A DNA stretch of 27,683 nucleotides from Candidatus Pelagibacter sp. (GTDB lineage Bacteria > Pseudomonadota > Alphaproteobacteria > Pelagibacterales > Pelagibacteraceae), in assembly GCA_013204495.1 (NCBI GenBank), contig JABMNQ010000069.1:1-27683 (forward strand), given 5' to 3'. Below the pieces are notes generated by a model, which saw only the letters and a program-made list of their open reading frames with translations, searched no databases and had not been told where the DNA came from. This document shows, one piece after another, positions 1-6,569 of this stretch; within the stretch, counting starts at the first letter, position 1, and every line of letters starts with the position of its first letter. The position numbers and the translations under genes are program-made.

Positions 1-46
1 AAATTTTTATAGAAAAAAAATTTGAAATTGTTCCTTAATTAAAGAT

Positions 47-75
47 TTGACATCACTTATATAAAAAAATAAAAA
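47..75 (+). promoter_or_regulatory. Candidate sigma70 promoter of the lysine-rich peptide gene
   Basis: A perfect -35 hexamer TTGACA lies at 47-52. A 17-bp spacer leads to TAAAAA (70-75), a four-of-six match to the -10 consensus. Transcription would start near 82-84, just before the inverted repeat at 85-105. The -35 match is seen directly. The -10 and the start point are inferred, and the A-rich surroundings make the -10 uncertain. Confidence 0.5.
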
Positions 76-84
76 TAAGCTAAC

Positions 85-105
85 AACGAATCACTATGAT
101 TCGTT
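85..105 (+). promoter_or_regulatory. Perfect 9-bp inverted repeat in the 5' leader
   Basis: AACGAATCA (85-93) and TGATTCGTT (97-105) are exact reverse complements separated by CTA. If transcription starts near 82-84, the RNA would begin with this hairpin, which could protect the 5' end from degradation. As DNA it could equally be an operator just downstream of the promoter. The sequence does not decide between the two. Confidence 0.6.
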
Positions 106-127
106 TAACTTAAACAGGGAGCTAAAG

Positions 128-199
128 ATGGCTACAAAGAAAAAAGCTGCGAAGAAAACTAAGAAAAAAGCTAAAAAAGCTAAAAAAAGAAAAAGATAG
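128..199 (+). CDS. 23-residue lysine-rich basic peptide
   Basis: A short reading frame of 23 codons runs from ATG at 128 to TAG at 197-199. A good Shine-Dalgarno AGGGAG (116-121) lies 6 nt upstream, one of the clearest in the window. The product holds 13 Lys, 2 Arg, 5 Ala and 2 Thr after the Met, has no acidic or aromatic residue, and ends KKRKR. It resembles the tail of histone H1-like nucleoid proteins, or a small disordered ribosomal or RNA-binding peptide, but I recognise no specific family. A -35/-10 pair, a 5' hairpin and a hairpin terminator flank it, so it looks like its own transcription unit. The control elements argue that it is real. The low complexity would make homology searches weak. 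Binding of nucleic acid is inferred from charge alone. Confidence 0.7.
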   Translation: MATKKKAAKKTKKKAKKAKKRKR

Positions 200-213
200 T
201 TTTTAGTCTTTTC

Positions 214-257
214 AAAAAACGCTTCTCATAAAACGTTATGTGTGAGAGGCGTTTTTT
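214..257. terminator. Bidirectional intrinsic terminator
   Basis: A 15-bp stem is formed by 214-228 and 243-257 with one G-T pair and a 14-nt loop. On the plus strand it ends in a run of eight T (252-259), and on the minus strand in a matching T run from the A stretch at 214-219. It sits between the lysine-rich peptide gene and the convergent carD, and would serve both. Confidence 0.85.
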
Positions 258-269
258 TTACTCTAATTT

Positions 270-1190
270 TTAATCTTCGTCAGTGTCAGTGATTGCTTCG
301 GGTTCAGCCTCAGTCTCACTAGGCTCTATTACTTTGGTAGGAGCTGCTGCTATAGCAGCTTTAGCTTGTCCTTCTAGGTTTCTTTTAAGTGCTTTATCTA
401 ATTTTTTTTGTGTATCTTCCAGTGATACTCCCATTACTATTTGGAATTCTGATAAAATTCTTTCATAAGCTTTTTCAAAAAGTTGTCTTTCGCTATAAGA
501 TTGATCAACCATCAGGTCATCACCTTTGTTTAAATCTCTGACAACTTCAGCAAGTTCATAGATTTTACCAGAAGATATTTTTGCCTCATATTCCTGTGCT
601 CTTCTACTCCACATTGATCTTTTAATTTTTGGCTTACTTTTTAAAATAGATATACATTTATTAACTTGGTTGATAGTTGCTAGCGGTCTAAGGTGAGATT
701 GTTTATTAACGGGAACCATTCCATTAGCCTTATCTTTTTCAAATTTAAGCACGTATGTTTCCACATCAATTCCACCAATATTAATTTTTTTAAAATCAGT
801 GATTTGGCCAACACCATGTTTTGGATAAACAACATAGTCTTTAACTTTGTATTCTTTTTTTTCTGTTTCTTGTTTTTTTACTTTTATAATCTCAGGTTTA
901 GCTTCATTACTTTTTGAAATTCTTAAATTATCTGTTCTGACTTCAATTTTTTGAGGAGCAGATTTTACTGTAGTTGTTTTTAATTTTTTTTTGACTTTTG
1001 CTAAATTTTTTTTATCTACTTTAGTTTGTTTTATAGGAACAACCTTCTTAACTGTTTTAGCTTTAGGAGCACTAGATTTTTTAACTACTTTAGGAGCAGT
1101 TTTTTTTTTAACTTTTTTCTCAGGAGTTTTGTTAAAGATTTTCGCTAAAATATTTGTCGTACTTGTTTTCTTCATTTTTATATTTTTCAT
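270..1190 (-). CDS. carD: CarD/CdnL-type RNA polymerase-binding regulator with long basic N-terminal extension
   Basis: This 306-residue protein carries a CarD_CdnL_TRCF domain at about 115-275. It opens with a Tudor-like half ([13 protein letters not shown], 118-130) and continues into the helical half with the [14 protein letters not shown] stretch (192-205). CarD proteins bind the RNA polymerase beta subunit and stabilise open promoter complexes. The family is usually about 160-190 residues. Here residues 1-112 form an extra Lys/Ala/Pro-rich, probably disordered arm, and the last 20 or so residues are acidic. The ATG at 1190 has AGAGG just upstream and overlaps the end of fdxA by 59 bp. 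A later ATG at 1175 lacks a ribosome site. It is the last gene of the helicase-TerB-fdxA operon and ends at the shared terminator. The family call is firm; the function of the arm is unknown. Confidence 0.88.
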   Translation of the reverse strand: MKNIKMKKTSTTNILAKIFNKTPEKKVKKKTAPKVVKKSSAPKAKTVKKVVPIKQTKVDKKNLAKVKKKLKTTTVKSAPQKIEVRTDNLRISKSNEAKPEIIKVKKQETEKKEYKVKDYVVYPKHGVGQITDFKKINIGGIDVETYVLKFEKDKANGMVPVNKQSHLRPLATINQVNKCISILKSKPKIKRSMWSRRAQEYEAKISSGKIYELAEVVRDLNKGDDLMVDQSYSERQLFEKAYERILSEFQIVMGVSLEDTQKKLDKALKRNLEGQAKAAIAAAPTKVIEPSETEAEPEAITDTDED

Positions 1191-1458
1191 TATCCTCTGG
1201 AGGATCTTTTTTTACAGTTATATTTGGCCAGATTTCTGAATATTTAGTATTTACTTCAAGCCATTTTTCACTACCAGACTCGGTGTCAGCTACTATAGCA
1301 TCAACTGGACATTCTGGCTCGCAAACGCCACAATCTATACACTCCTCCGGCTTAATTACAAGCATATTGTTACCTTCGTAAAAACAATCTACAGGACAAA
1401 CTTCAACACAGTCCATTAATTTACACTTAATACATTTGTCATTTACTAGGTAGGTCAT
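1132..1458 (-). CDS. fdxA: 7Fe ferredoxin (one [3Fe-4S] and one [4Fe-4S] cluster)
   Basis: A 108-residue ferredoxin that closely resembles Azotobacter FdI. By alignment to that family, Cys9, Cys17 and Cys50 would hold the [3Fe-4S] cluster, and Cys21, Cys40, Cys43 and Cys46 the [4Fe-4S] cluster. Cys12 and Cys25 are the extra free cysteines also seen in FdI. The [11 protein letters not shown] and [15 protein letters not shown] motifs are intact, and the C-terminal half keeps the family's WPNIT block. It is a soluble low-potential electron carrier; its partner is not shown by the window. The start ATG overlaps the TGA of the TerB-like gene (ATGA), and the end overlaps carD by 59 bp, so translation of the operon is probably coupled. 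Confidence 0.93.
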   Translation of the reverse strand: MTYLVNDKCIKCKLMDCVEVCPVDCFYEGNNMLVIKPEECIDCGVCEPECPVDAIVADTESGSEKWLEVNTKYSEIWPNITVKKDPPEDNEKYKNEENKYDKYFSENL

Positions 1459-1883
1459 TTTTTTAATTCTTGCTTTGCTTTTTCTTTTAACTCACCCATT
1501 GTTTTGGGATCTATATATAATAAACCAGCTAGTCTCCTCATCAAATTTGTCTCATACATATCTGCATTATCATTTGAATAAATTATTTTCCATAAAGACT
1601 CGATTATCTTAACTTTATCTGATTCTGGTGCATTTTTAATCTCTCTCGTAAAATCAAGTATTTGATTTGAACTCTCTTCAATAATAGTTGCCTCTGAAAT
1701 TAGACTGTCTATACTCGAGCTTTGTGCTCCTAGTTCAATTAAAGTTTTTTTAATAATCTCTTTCTCATTCTCCTCATAGACTTCATCAATTTTTGCAGCA
1801 TGTATTAGTAAGGCTGCAATTTTAGAATAAGAGCCATTATCATTTGCTTCATTTTTTTCTTTATTTTTAAAAAAGTTAATCAT
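1455..1883 (-). CDS. TerB-like (tellurite-resistance family) helical protein
   Basis: A 142-residue soluble, mostly helical protein. The pattern [24 protein letters not shown] near the N-terminus (24-47) and the repeated helix later ([20 protein letters not shown], 92-111) match the TerB / COG4103 family. This family is all-alpha with acidic, possibly metal-binding residues. No specific biochemical role is established for such stand-alone proteins, and the name does not imply tellurite resistance. Its ATG overlaps the helicase stop codon (TAATG, 1 nt) and its TGA overlaps the fdxA start (ATGA), so it is embedded in the operon. In many alphaproteobacteria I recall an S4-domain RNA-binding gene at this position, so a TerB-like gene here is a notable difference. 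Confidence 0.75.
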   Translation of the reverse strand: MINFFKNKEKNEANDNGSYSKIAALLIHAAKIDEVYEENEKEIIKKTLIELGAQSSSIDSLISEATIIEESSNQILDFTREIKNAPESDKVKIIESLWKIIYSNDNADMYETNLMRRLAGLLYIDPKTMGELKEKAKQELKK

Positions 1884-4369
1884 TAATTAAAGTTTAAATC
1901 TTTTAGAGCCTTAAAAGGACTGTTTGAAGGTTCTATTTTTTTAAATATTCTTTTAATTTGTTTTTTTGGATTATATTTAAAATATATATCTTTGTCTCTT
2001 TCAATTGTTTTGTAATTCATTTTTTCAATCAATTTTTTAAAGTTATCTTTACTGCATCCTAGCAAGTTTAACATTTCAGGGACTAATTTGATCTCTTTAT
2101 TTTTATCTTTTTCAGAATTAGAATTTATTATTTGCACAAATAGTCTCTCTAAAATATCTATCCTAACAAAATAATTGTCAAAATTCTCAAATCCACAAAG
2201 AAGCATAAAGTTTTTATTTTTTATATTTTTATCATCTACAAAATTTAAACCAAAGGTTGGAGGGGTTAGATTAAAATACTTTTGGTTAAAATTTTTCCAT
2301 AATAAGGCTCTTAAAGAAACAGCCTCAGGTTTTAATAATTTAAATAAAAAAACATGATATCGACCAAACTTTACGCCTAAATCTCTTAGAATTTTTCTCT
2401 CTTCTTGGCCAAGTTTCTTTAAATAGTCAGATACTGTTTCTCTTTTTATTACACCGTTATTTTCATATAATTGATAGGCTAAAGCTTTAATTGATGAATT
2501 GCTTTCTTTTAAATTTCTTAAATCAATAAGACTTTTTAGTACTAGATTAATTTTTTCTTTAATCCATTTTTCAAGAAATTCTGATAATTTCTGCTTATCA
2601 TTGCTTTCCAAAATATCGTCTACCATTAAAAATAAATCAGGGTTTAAATAATCCTTACCTGTAGATAATTTAGCAATAGGAAAATCTTTCCAGTAGATCT
2701 TAAAATCATCTTTTATTTCCACTAAGCCTGTATCTATAATTAATTGAATTCGTTTTTGCAGTTCTGGTCCAACTGTTTGTCTTGCTGCTTTTTTTAACGA
2801 CTTAATGTCAGTTTCTAAGGCTCCCACCTTTAAGTCTATTTCAAACTTTAAACCCTTTAAAATACCAATAAACTGATCGTCAATTACTACTTTATTTTCT
2901 TCCATTATTTCAGTTTTGAATTCCATATCTTGTTTTAATCCCCTTGCAAGCACGCTCGCTCTTTTATCAATAAAAGTCTTAGTAAGCTCTTCATGTAATC
3001 TATCAGATAATCTATCTTCTAATAATTTTGTTTTTTCAATCCAATATTCCTGGTTTTCAACCCAACTAATTTTATTTGAAACATATGACCAAGTTCTAAC
3101 ATTTGCAATTCTATTTGACAAAGAATCTACATTTCCTTCCAATTTATCTAATTTCATTAATTGGAGTCTCATATAATCATTTGTAATTTTACCATCTTTG
3201 CCATTTAAAAAGCTAAAAACTTTACCTACAACATCAAGATGATTACCGTAAGTTTTTTTTACAAAATCAGGAATTTGACAACAATCCCAAAGTAATTCAA
3301 GTGTTTCTTTATTATTTTCAATATTATGACTTTTCATATCTTTTAAGAAATATTTTAAAACTTTTTCATCTCCACATTCATATATTTTTCGTAACCAGTC
3401 TTTATTTGGTTTTTCTTCAAGTGATTTAATTAGACTTAAAGAGTTATTAAAATTTAAATTATAATTTCTCCAGAATAATATTTTAATTTCTTCAAATTTA
3501 TGCTTTTCAAGCAGCTCTACTTCTTCAGCTGCAATCTCTTTACAATCACCCGTGATACCAAAATTTCCATCATTTAAATATCTGCCTGCTCTACCAGCAA
3601 TTTGTCCAATCTCAGACATATTAAGACGCCTTAGTTTTTTTCCATCAAATTTTTTTAGATTTGAAAAGTAAACATTTTCTAAATCCATATTAATTCCCAT
3701 TCCAATTGCATCCGTTGCAACAAGAAAATCAACGTCTCCAGATTGATATAGCTCAACTTGAGCGTTTCTTGTCTTGGGACTTAAAGAGCCCATAACAATA
3801 GCTGCTCCACCTTTTTGTCTTCTAACTAGCTCTGCAATTGCATAAACTTCTTCAGTAGAAAAAGCTATTATTGCTGTTTTTCTATTAATTCTTGAAATTT
3901 TTTTGTGACCCACATAAGAAAGTTTAGAAAGTCTTTCTCTATTTATAAATTCTGTATCTTCATCTAATTTATTTATTATATTTTTAATAGTACTAGAACC
4001 CATAAACATCGTTAGCTTTTCTCCACGAAGATTTAATAATCTATCGGTAAAAATATGACCTCTTTCATGGTCTATACACATTTGTATTTCATCAATTCCA
4101 ACAAAATCTAAGTGCTTGTTAATTGGCATAGACTCAACGGTGCAAAGAAAATATTTTGCATTAGAGGGAATTATTTTTTCTTCACCGGTAATTAGAGCAA
4201 CTTTGTCTAAGCTAATTTTTTTGATAATTTTGTCATATACTTCACGAGCAAGTAGCCTTAGCGGAAAGCCAATCATTCCCGAATCAAAAGAAAGCATAGT
4301 TTCTATTGCAAGATAGGTTTTCCCAGTATTTGTAGGACCTAGAACAGCTGTAACTTTATTTTTGGGCAT
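1883..4369 (-). CDS. SUV3-like superfamily 2 RNA/DNA helicase
   Basis: This 828-residue protein has the DExH helicase core in its first 300 residues: Walker A GPTNTGKT (11-18), DEIQ (93-96), the GSST motif III (124-127), the motif V region TDAIGMGIN (219-227) and motif VI QIAGRAGR (256-263). The order and spelling fit the SUV3 branch, the mitochondrial degradosome helicase and its alphaproteobacterial relatives. The remaining 500 residues are helical, with a basic C-terminus. It probably unwinds structured RNA for decay, but in bacteria this role is inferred. It is the first gene of the minus-strand operon leading to TerB, fdxA and carD. The ATG at 4369 has no clear Shine-Dalgarno. An in-frame TGA lies three codons upstream (4377-4375), so the protein cannot start earlier. 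Confidence 0.85.
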   Translation of the reverse strand: MPKNKVTAVLGPTNTGKTYLAIETMLSFDSGMIGFPLRLLAREVYDKIIKKISLDKVALITGEEKIIPSNAKYFLCTVESMPINKHLDFVGIDEIQMCIDHERGHIFTDRLLNLRGEKLTMFMGSSTIKNIINKLDEDTEFINRERLSKLSYVGHKKISRINRKTAIIAFSTEEVYAIAELVRRQKGGAAIVMGSLSPKTRNAQVELYQSGDVDFLVATDAIGMGINMDLENVYFSNLKKFDGKKLRRLNMSEIGQIAGRAGRYLNDGNFGITGDCKEIAAEEVELLEKHKFEEIKILFWRNYNLNFNNSLSLIKSLEEKPNKDWLRKIYECGDEKVLKYFLKDMKSHNIENNKETLELLWDCCQIPDFVKKTYGNHLDVVGKVFSFLNGKDGKITNDYMRLQLMKLDKLEGNVDSLSNRIANVRTWSYVSNKISWVENQEYWIEKTKLLEDRLSDRLHEELTKTFIDKRASVLARGLKQDMEFKTEIMEENKVVIDDQFIGILKGLKFEIDLKVGALETDIKSLKKAARQTVGPELQKRIQLIIDTGLVEIKDDFKIYWKDFPIAKLSTGKDYLNPDLFLMVDDILESNDKQKLSEFLEKWIKEKINLVLKSLIDLRNLKESNSSIKALAYQLYENNGVIKRETVSDYLKKLGQEERKILRDLGVKFGRYHVFLFKLLKPEAVSLRALLWKNFNQKYFNLTPPTFGLNFVDDKNIKNKNFMLLCGFENFDNYFVRIDILERLFVQIINSNSEKDKNKEIKLVPEMLNLLGCSKDNFKKLIEKMNYKTIERDKDIYFKYNPKKQIKRIFKKIEPSNSPFKALKDLNFN

Positions 4370-4473
4370 TTCTATTCATGGTACCTTTAAATTTTTTCCC
4401 ACCACATGTTGTTGTCGATAAAGAACAAAAATAGACTAAAACAAGACCGAATCGTAGTGTGAAAAGTTCTCAT
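4356..4473 (-). other. Possible leader peptides upstream of the helicase gene
   Basis: Two short frames lie in the 184-bp gap before the helicase. The first (4473 to 4387) has 28 codons and ends NNMWWEKI then TAA, with only a weak AAAGA upstream. The second starts at ATG 4379, has AAAGG 4 nt upstream, codes for 7 residues (MNRNAQK) and stops at 4356 inside the helicase start region. The 4386-4480 stretch is visibly less AT-rich than other gaps here. It could be a regulatory leader, an RNA or chance. I do not claim that either frame is translated. Confidence 0.25.
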
Positions 4474-4553
4474 TTGTCTTTATATTGAGGTTAACACAGT
4501 TAGAAATAATTCTGTATTAATAATTTAAATTTTAAAGAATAAATATTAAATAT

Positions 4554-4979
4554 TTAACCACCTGGACCTAAATTTGAAATTTTAACTTTCAAAATTTTCC
4601 ATATACCTGATGCAGAAGTTATAATTTTATCATTGCATTTCAGTTCACAAAATAAAAATATTAGTGTGTTTGTTTTTTTTAAAATTCTGGTAAAGCCAGT
4701 TACTTCATCACCTACTTTAGAGGCCCCAATAAACTTTAAATCTAGAGAAATGGTTACACATGGTGCATTTCCAGCAGCTTTATGAGCTGCAGTACCTGCT
4801 CCCGCATCAATTAAAGCTGATAAATAGCCACCGTGAGTAATTCCAGCAGCATTTAAATGGTTTTCATTAATTATAGTTTTAAACTCATATTCTGTTTCAG
4901 AAATAGTTCTAAATAAAACACCACCATTGTGTTTCATAAAGCCAGGTTTAATACTTATTTGTTCAAATTCATTACTCAT
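4554..4979 (-). CDS. PaaI-family hotdog-fold acyl-CoA thioesterase
   Basis: A 141-residue single hotdog domain. The signature NAAGITHGGYLSALIDAG (43-60) contains the HGG motif (49-51), and Asp58 lies where PaaI/YbgC-like thioesterases keep their acidic catalytic residue. The protein should hydrolyse an acyl-CoA thioester. The acyl group cannot be told from sequence; medium-chain or aromatic acyl-CoA are family options. It starts 6 nt after the stop of the 32-residue membrane peptide and probably shares its transcript, which may begin at tRNA-Arg. The nearby acetyl-CoA acetyltransferase is on the other strand, so a shared pathway is only suggested. Length is typical. Confidence 0.82.
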   Translation of the reverse strand: MSNEFEQISIKPGFMKHNGGVLFRTISETEYEFKTIINENHLNAAGITHGGYLSALIDAGAGTAAHKAAGNAPCVTISLDLKFIGASKVGDEVTGFTRILKKTNTLIFLFCELKCNDKIITSASGIWKILKVKISNLGPGG

Positions 4980-4985
4980 AGTTCT

Positions 4986-5084
4986 TTATAATATGAAAGT
5001 TAAAATTAATAAAATTATAAAAACTGTTATAAAAAAATATATAACCGATTTTTGTAGTGATGATTTTAGTAGCCAATCTAACAT
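4986..5084 (-). CDS. 32-residue single-pass membrane peptide
   Basis: A short frame runs from ATG (5084-5082) to TAA (4988-4986). The first 13 residues are polar with Lys7 and Lys12. Residues 14-32 are almost all Val, Ile, Leu, Phe, Tyr or Thr and form one transmembrane helix that reaches the C-terminus. An AAAGGA Shine-Dalgarno sits 9 nt before the ATG. The stop is 6 nt before the thioesterase start, and the tRNA-Arg 3' end is 16 nt upstream, so the frame fills the space between two genes neatly. Lysines before the helix suggest N-terminus-in topology. I recognise no family. The ribosome site and exact fit support a real gene, but the AT-rich code makes hydrophobic frames common by chance. 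Confidence 0.55.
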   Translation of the reverse strand: MLDWLLKSSLQKSVIYFFITVFIILLILTFIL

Positions 5085-5100
5085 TTTTATTTATCCTTTT

Positions 5101-5177
5101 TGGTGGACCGCCCAGAACTCGAATCTGGAATCTCCCGGTTCGTAGCCGAGCGCCTTATCCAATTTGGCCAGCGGTCC
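5101..5177 (-). tRNA. tRNA-Arg (anticodon ACG)
   Basis: The minus strand folds into a full cloverleaf. The acceptor pairs GGACCGC with GCGGTCC, and the anticodon stem pairs CTCGG with CCGGG around loop CTACGAA (anticodon ACG, with A34 expected to become inosine to read CGU/CGC/CGA). The T arm is CCAGA-TTCGAGT-TCTGG. The discriminator A and the 3' CCA are encoded (5104-5101). The 32-aa peptide gene's ribosome site begins directly after the CCA. Confidence 0.96.
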
Positions 5178-5251
5178 TTATTAAATAATTTGCCCAACAT
5201 ATCAAAGTTTTTGATGTAATTTAAGTTATAAAATATTATGTTGTATTAGCA

Positions 5252-6439
5252 ATGACCAAAAAACTAAATGATGTAGTTGTTACAGCTGCATTGAGAACAC
5301 CTATAGGCGCATATAAGGGGTCCCTAAAAAGTCTTAGTGCTGAAAAGTTAGGCGCATTAACCATTAGAGAAGCAATTTTTAAATCAAAATTAAAGCCCGA
5401 TGATGTTGATGAGGTAATTATGGGGCATGTTCTTACTTCTGGTTTAGGACAAAATCCAGCAAGGCAAGCATCTATTTATGCTGGAGTGCCTACCTCAAAA
5501 CCTGCCCACATAGTTAATCAAGTATGTGGATCTGGATTAAGATCCATCGTTTCAGGTTATCAATCAATTAAATTAGATGAAAATAAAATTATTATTGCTG
5601 GTGGTCAAGAAAATATGTCTAGAGCACCACACGCGATATTTTATAGAGAAGATAAAAAATTAGATGAAAATAAATTAGTTGATACCATGATCAATGATGG
5701 ATTATTAGATTCATTTAATAATTATCATATGGGAGTTACAGCGGAGAATATTGCTGAAAAATATCAAATTTCTAGAGATGAACAGGATATGTTTGCCTTA
5801 AATTCTCAAGAAAAAACTCAAAAAGCTATAAGTGAAAATAAATTTAAAAATGAGTTAATAAAATTACAGCTGAATATTGAGGATAAGAAATTTACTTTTG
5901 AAAAAGATGAACACCCAAGAAACAATTTAAAAATAGAGGATTTAAAAAAACTAAAAACTGTTTTTAAAGAAAATGGCACAGTTACAGCAGGAAATTCTTC
6001 TGGAATAAATGATGGTGCAGCAGCAACTGTATTAATGTCAAGAGAAGAAGCGGAACTTAGAGGTGTAGAGCCATTAGTCAAAATAACTTCTTGGGCAACT
6101 TGTGGGGTAGATCCAGCATTAATGGGGCTTGGCCCAATACAGGCCGTTAATATGGCACTGGAAAGAGCAGGATGGAATATTAAAGATGTTGATTTATTCG
6201 AAATTAATGAAGCTTTTGCAGCGCAAAGTATTGCGGTTATTCGAGACCTTAAAATTCCTAAAAAAATTGTAAATGTTAATGGTGGTGCAATTGCATTAGG
6301 TCATCCAATTGGAGCATCTGGGACTAGAATTTTAGTAACTCTAATTCATGAAATGATTAGAGAAAATAAAAGTAAGGGCTGTGCTACTCTTTGCATTGGT
6401 GGCGGTATGGGTATAGCAATGTGCGTCGAAAGAAATTGA
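5252..6439 (+). CDS. Acetyl-CoA acetyltransferase (thiolase)
   Basis: A 395-residue thiolase II of normal length. It condenses two acetyl-CoA to acetoacetyl-CoA, or runs the reverse cleavage. The acyl-accepting Cys92 lies in QVCGSGLRS, NEAFAAQ is at 319-325, His351 in GHPIGASGT, and the proton-donating Cys381 in LCIGGGMG. These match Zoogloea thiolase with a shift of +3. The enzyme is cytosolic and links to ketone-body, polyhydroxybutyrate or isoprenoid-type use of acetyl-CoA; no partner gene is beside it. It stands alone: the tRNA-Arg unit is divergent upstream, and 130 bp separate it from aceE. I see no strong Shine-Dalgarno, as with many genes in this window. A short-chain acyl-CoA thiolase for beta-oxidation is the main alternative. 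Confidence 0.9.
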   Translation: MTKKLNDVVVTAALRTPIGAYKGSLKSLSAEKLGALTIREAIFKSKLKPDDVDEVIMGHVLTSGLGQNPARQASIYAGVPTSKPAHIVNQVCGSGLRSIVSGYQSIKLDENKIIIAGGQENMSRAPHAIFYREDKKLDENKLVDTMINDGLLDSFNNYHMGVTAENIAEKYQISRDEQDMFALNSQEKTQKAISENKFKNELIKLQLNIEDKKFTFEKDEHPRNNLKIEDLKKLKTVFKENGTVTAGNSSGINDGAAATVLMSREEAELRGVEPLVKITSWATCGVDPALMGLGPIQAVNMALERAGWNIKDVDLFEINEAFAAQSIAVIRDLKIPKKIVNVNGGAIALGHPIGASGTRILVTLIHEMIRENKSKGCATLCIGGGMGIAMCVERN

Positions 6440-6442
6440 AAA

Positions 6443-6466
6443 CTTAATTTTTAATAAAAAATTAAG
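6443..6466 (+). repeat. Perfect 10-bp AT-rich inverted repeat after the thiolase gene
   Basis: CTTAATTTTT (6443-6452) and AAAAATTAAG (6457-6466) pair perfectly around the loop AATA, starting 4 nt after the thiolase stop. It is placed like a terminator or 3' stabilising hairpin, but the stem is nearly all A-T and no T run follows. The rest of the gap to aceE (6467-6569) holds no ATG frame on either strand and presumably the aceE promoter. Confidence 0.4.
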
Positions 6467-6569
6467 AATATTTACTAATTTTAATATAAGTTTTTACAAA
6501 AAGCCTATTTATATTGATAAAATAATACGAATAATAGGTTATTTTAAGTATATAAATCGTTTTAAAAAT

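Noticed and set aside
4423..4432. Near match to a DnaA box (minus strand TTATCGACA)
   Set aside because: It is a single site with one mismatch, with no cluster of boxes and no dnaA, hemE or parAB neighbourhood. It is not enough to propose an origin.
4428..4446. Partial LexA-like GTTC-N7-GTTC site before the helicase
   Set aside because: One half reads AGTC rather than GTTC, and the helicase operon has no SOS gene. Such partial matches are frequent in AT-rich DNA.
5178..5251. Divergent promoters between tRNA-Arg and the thiolase gene
   Set aside because: Promoters must be present, but no -35/-10 pair with acceptable spacing stands out from the AT-rich background on either strand, so I do not place them.
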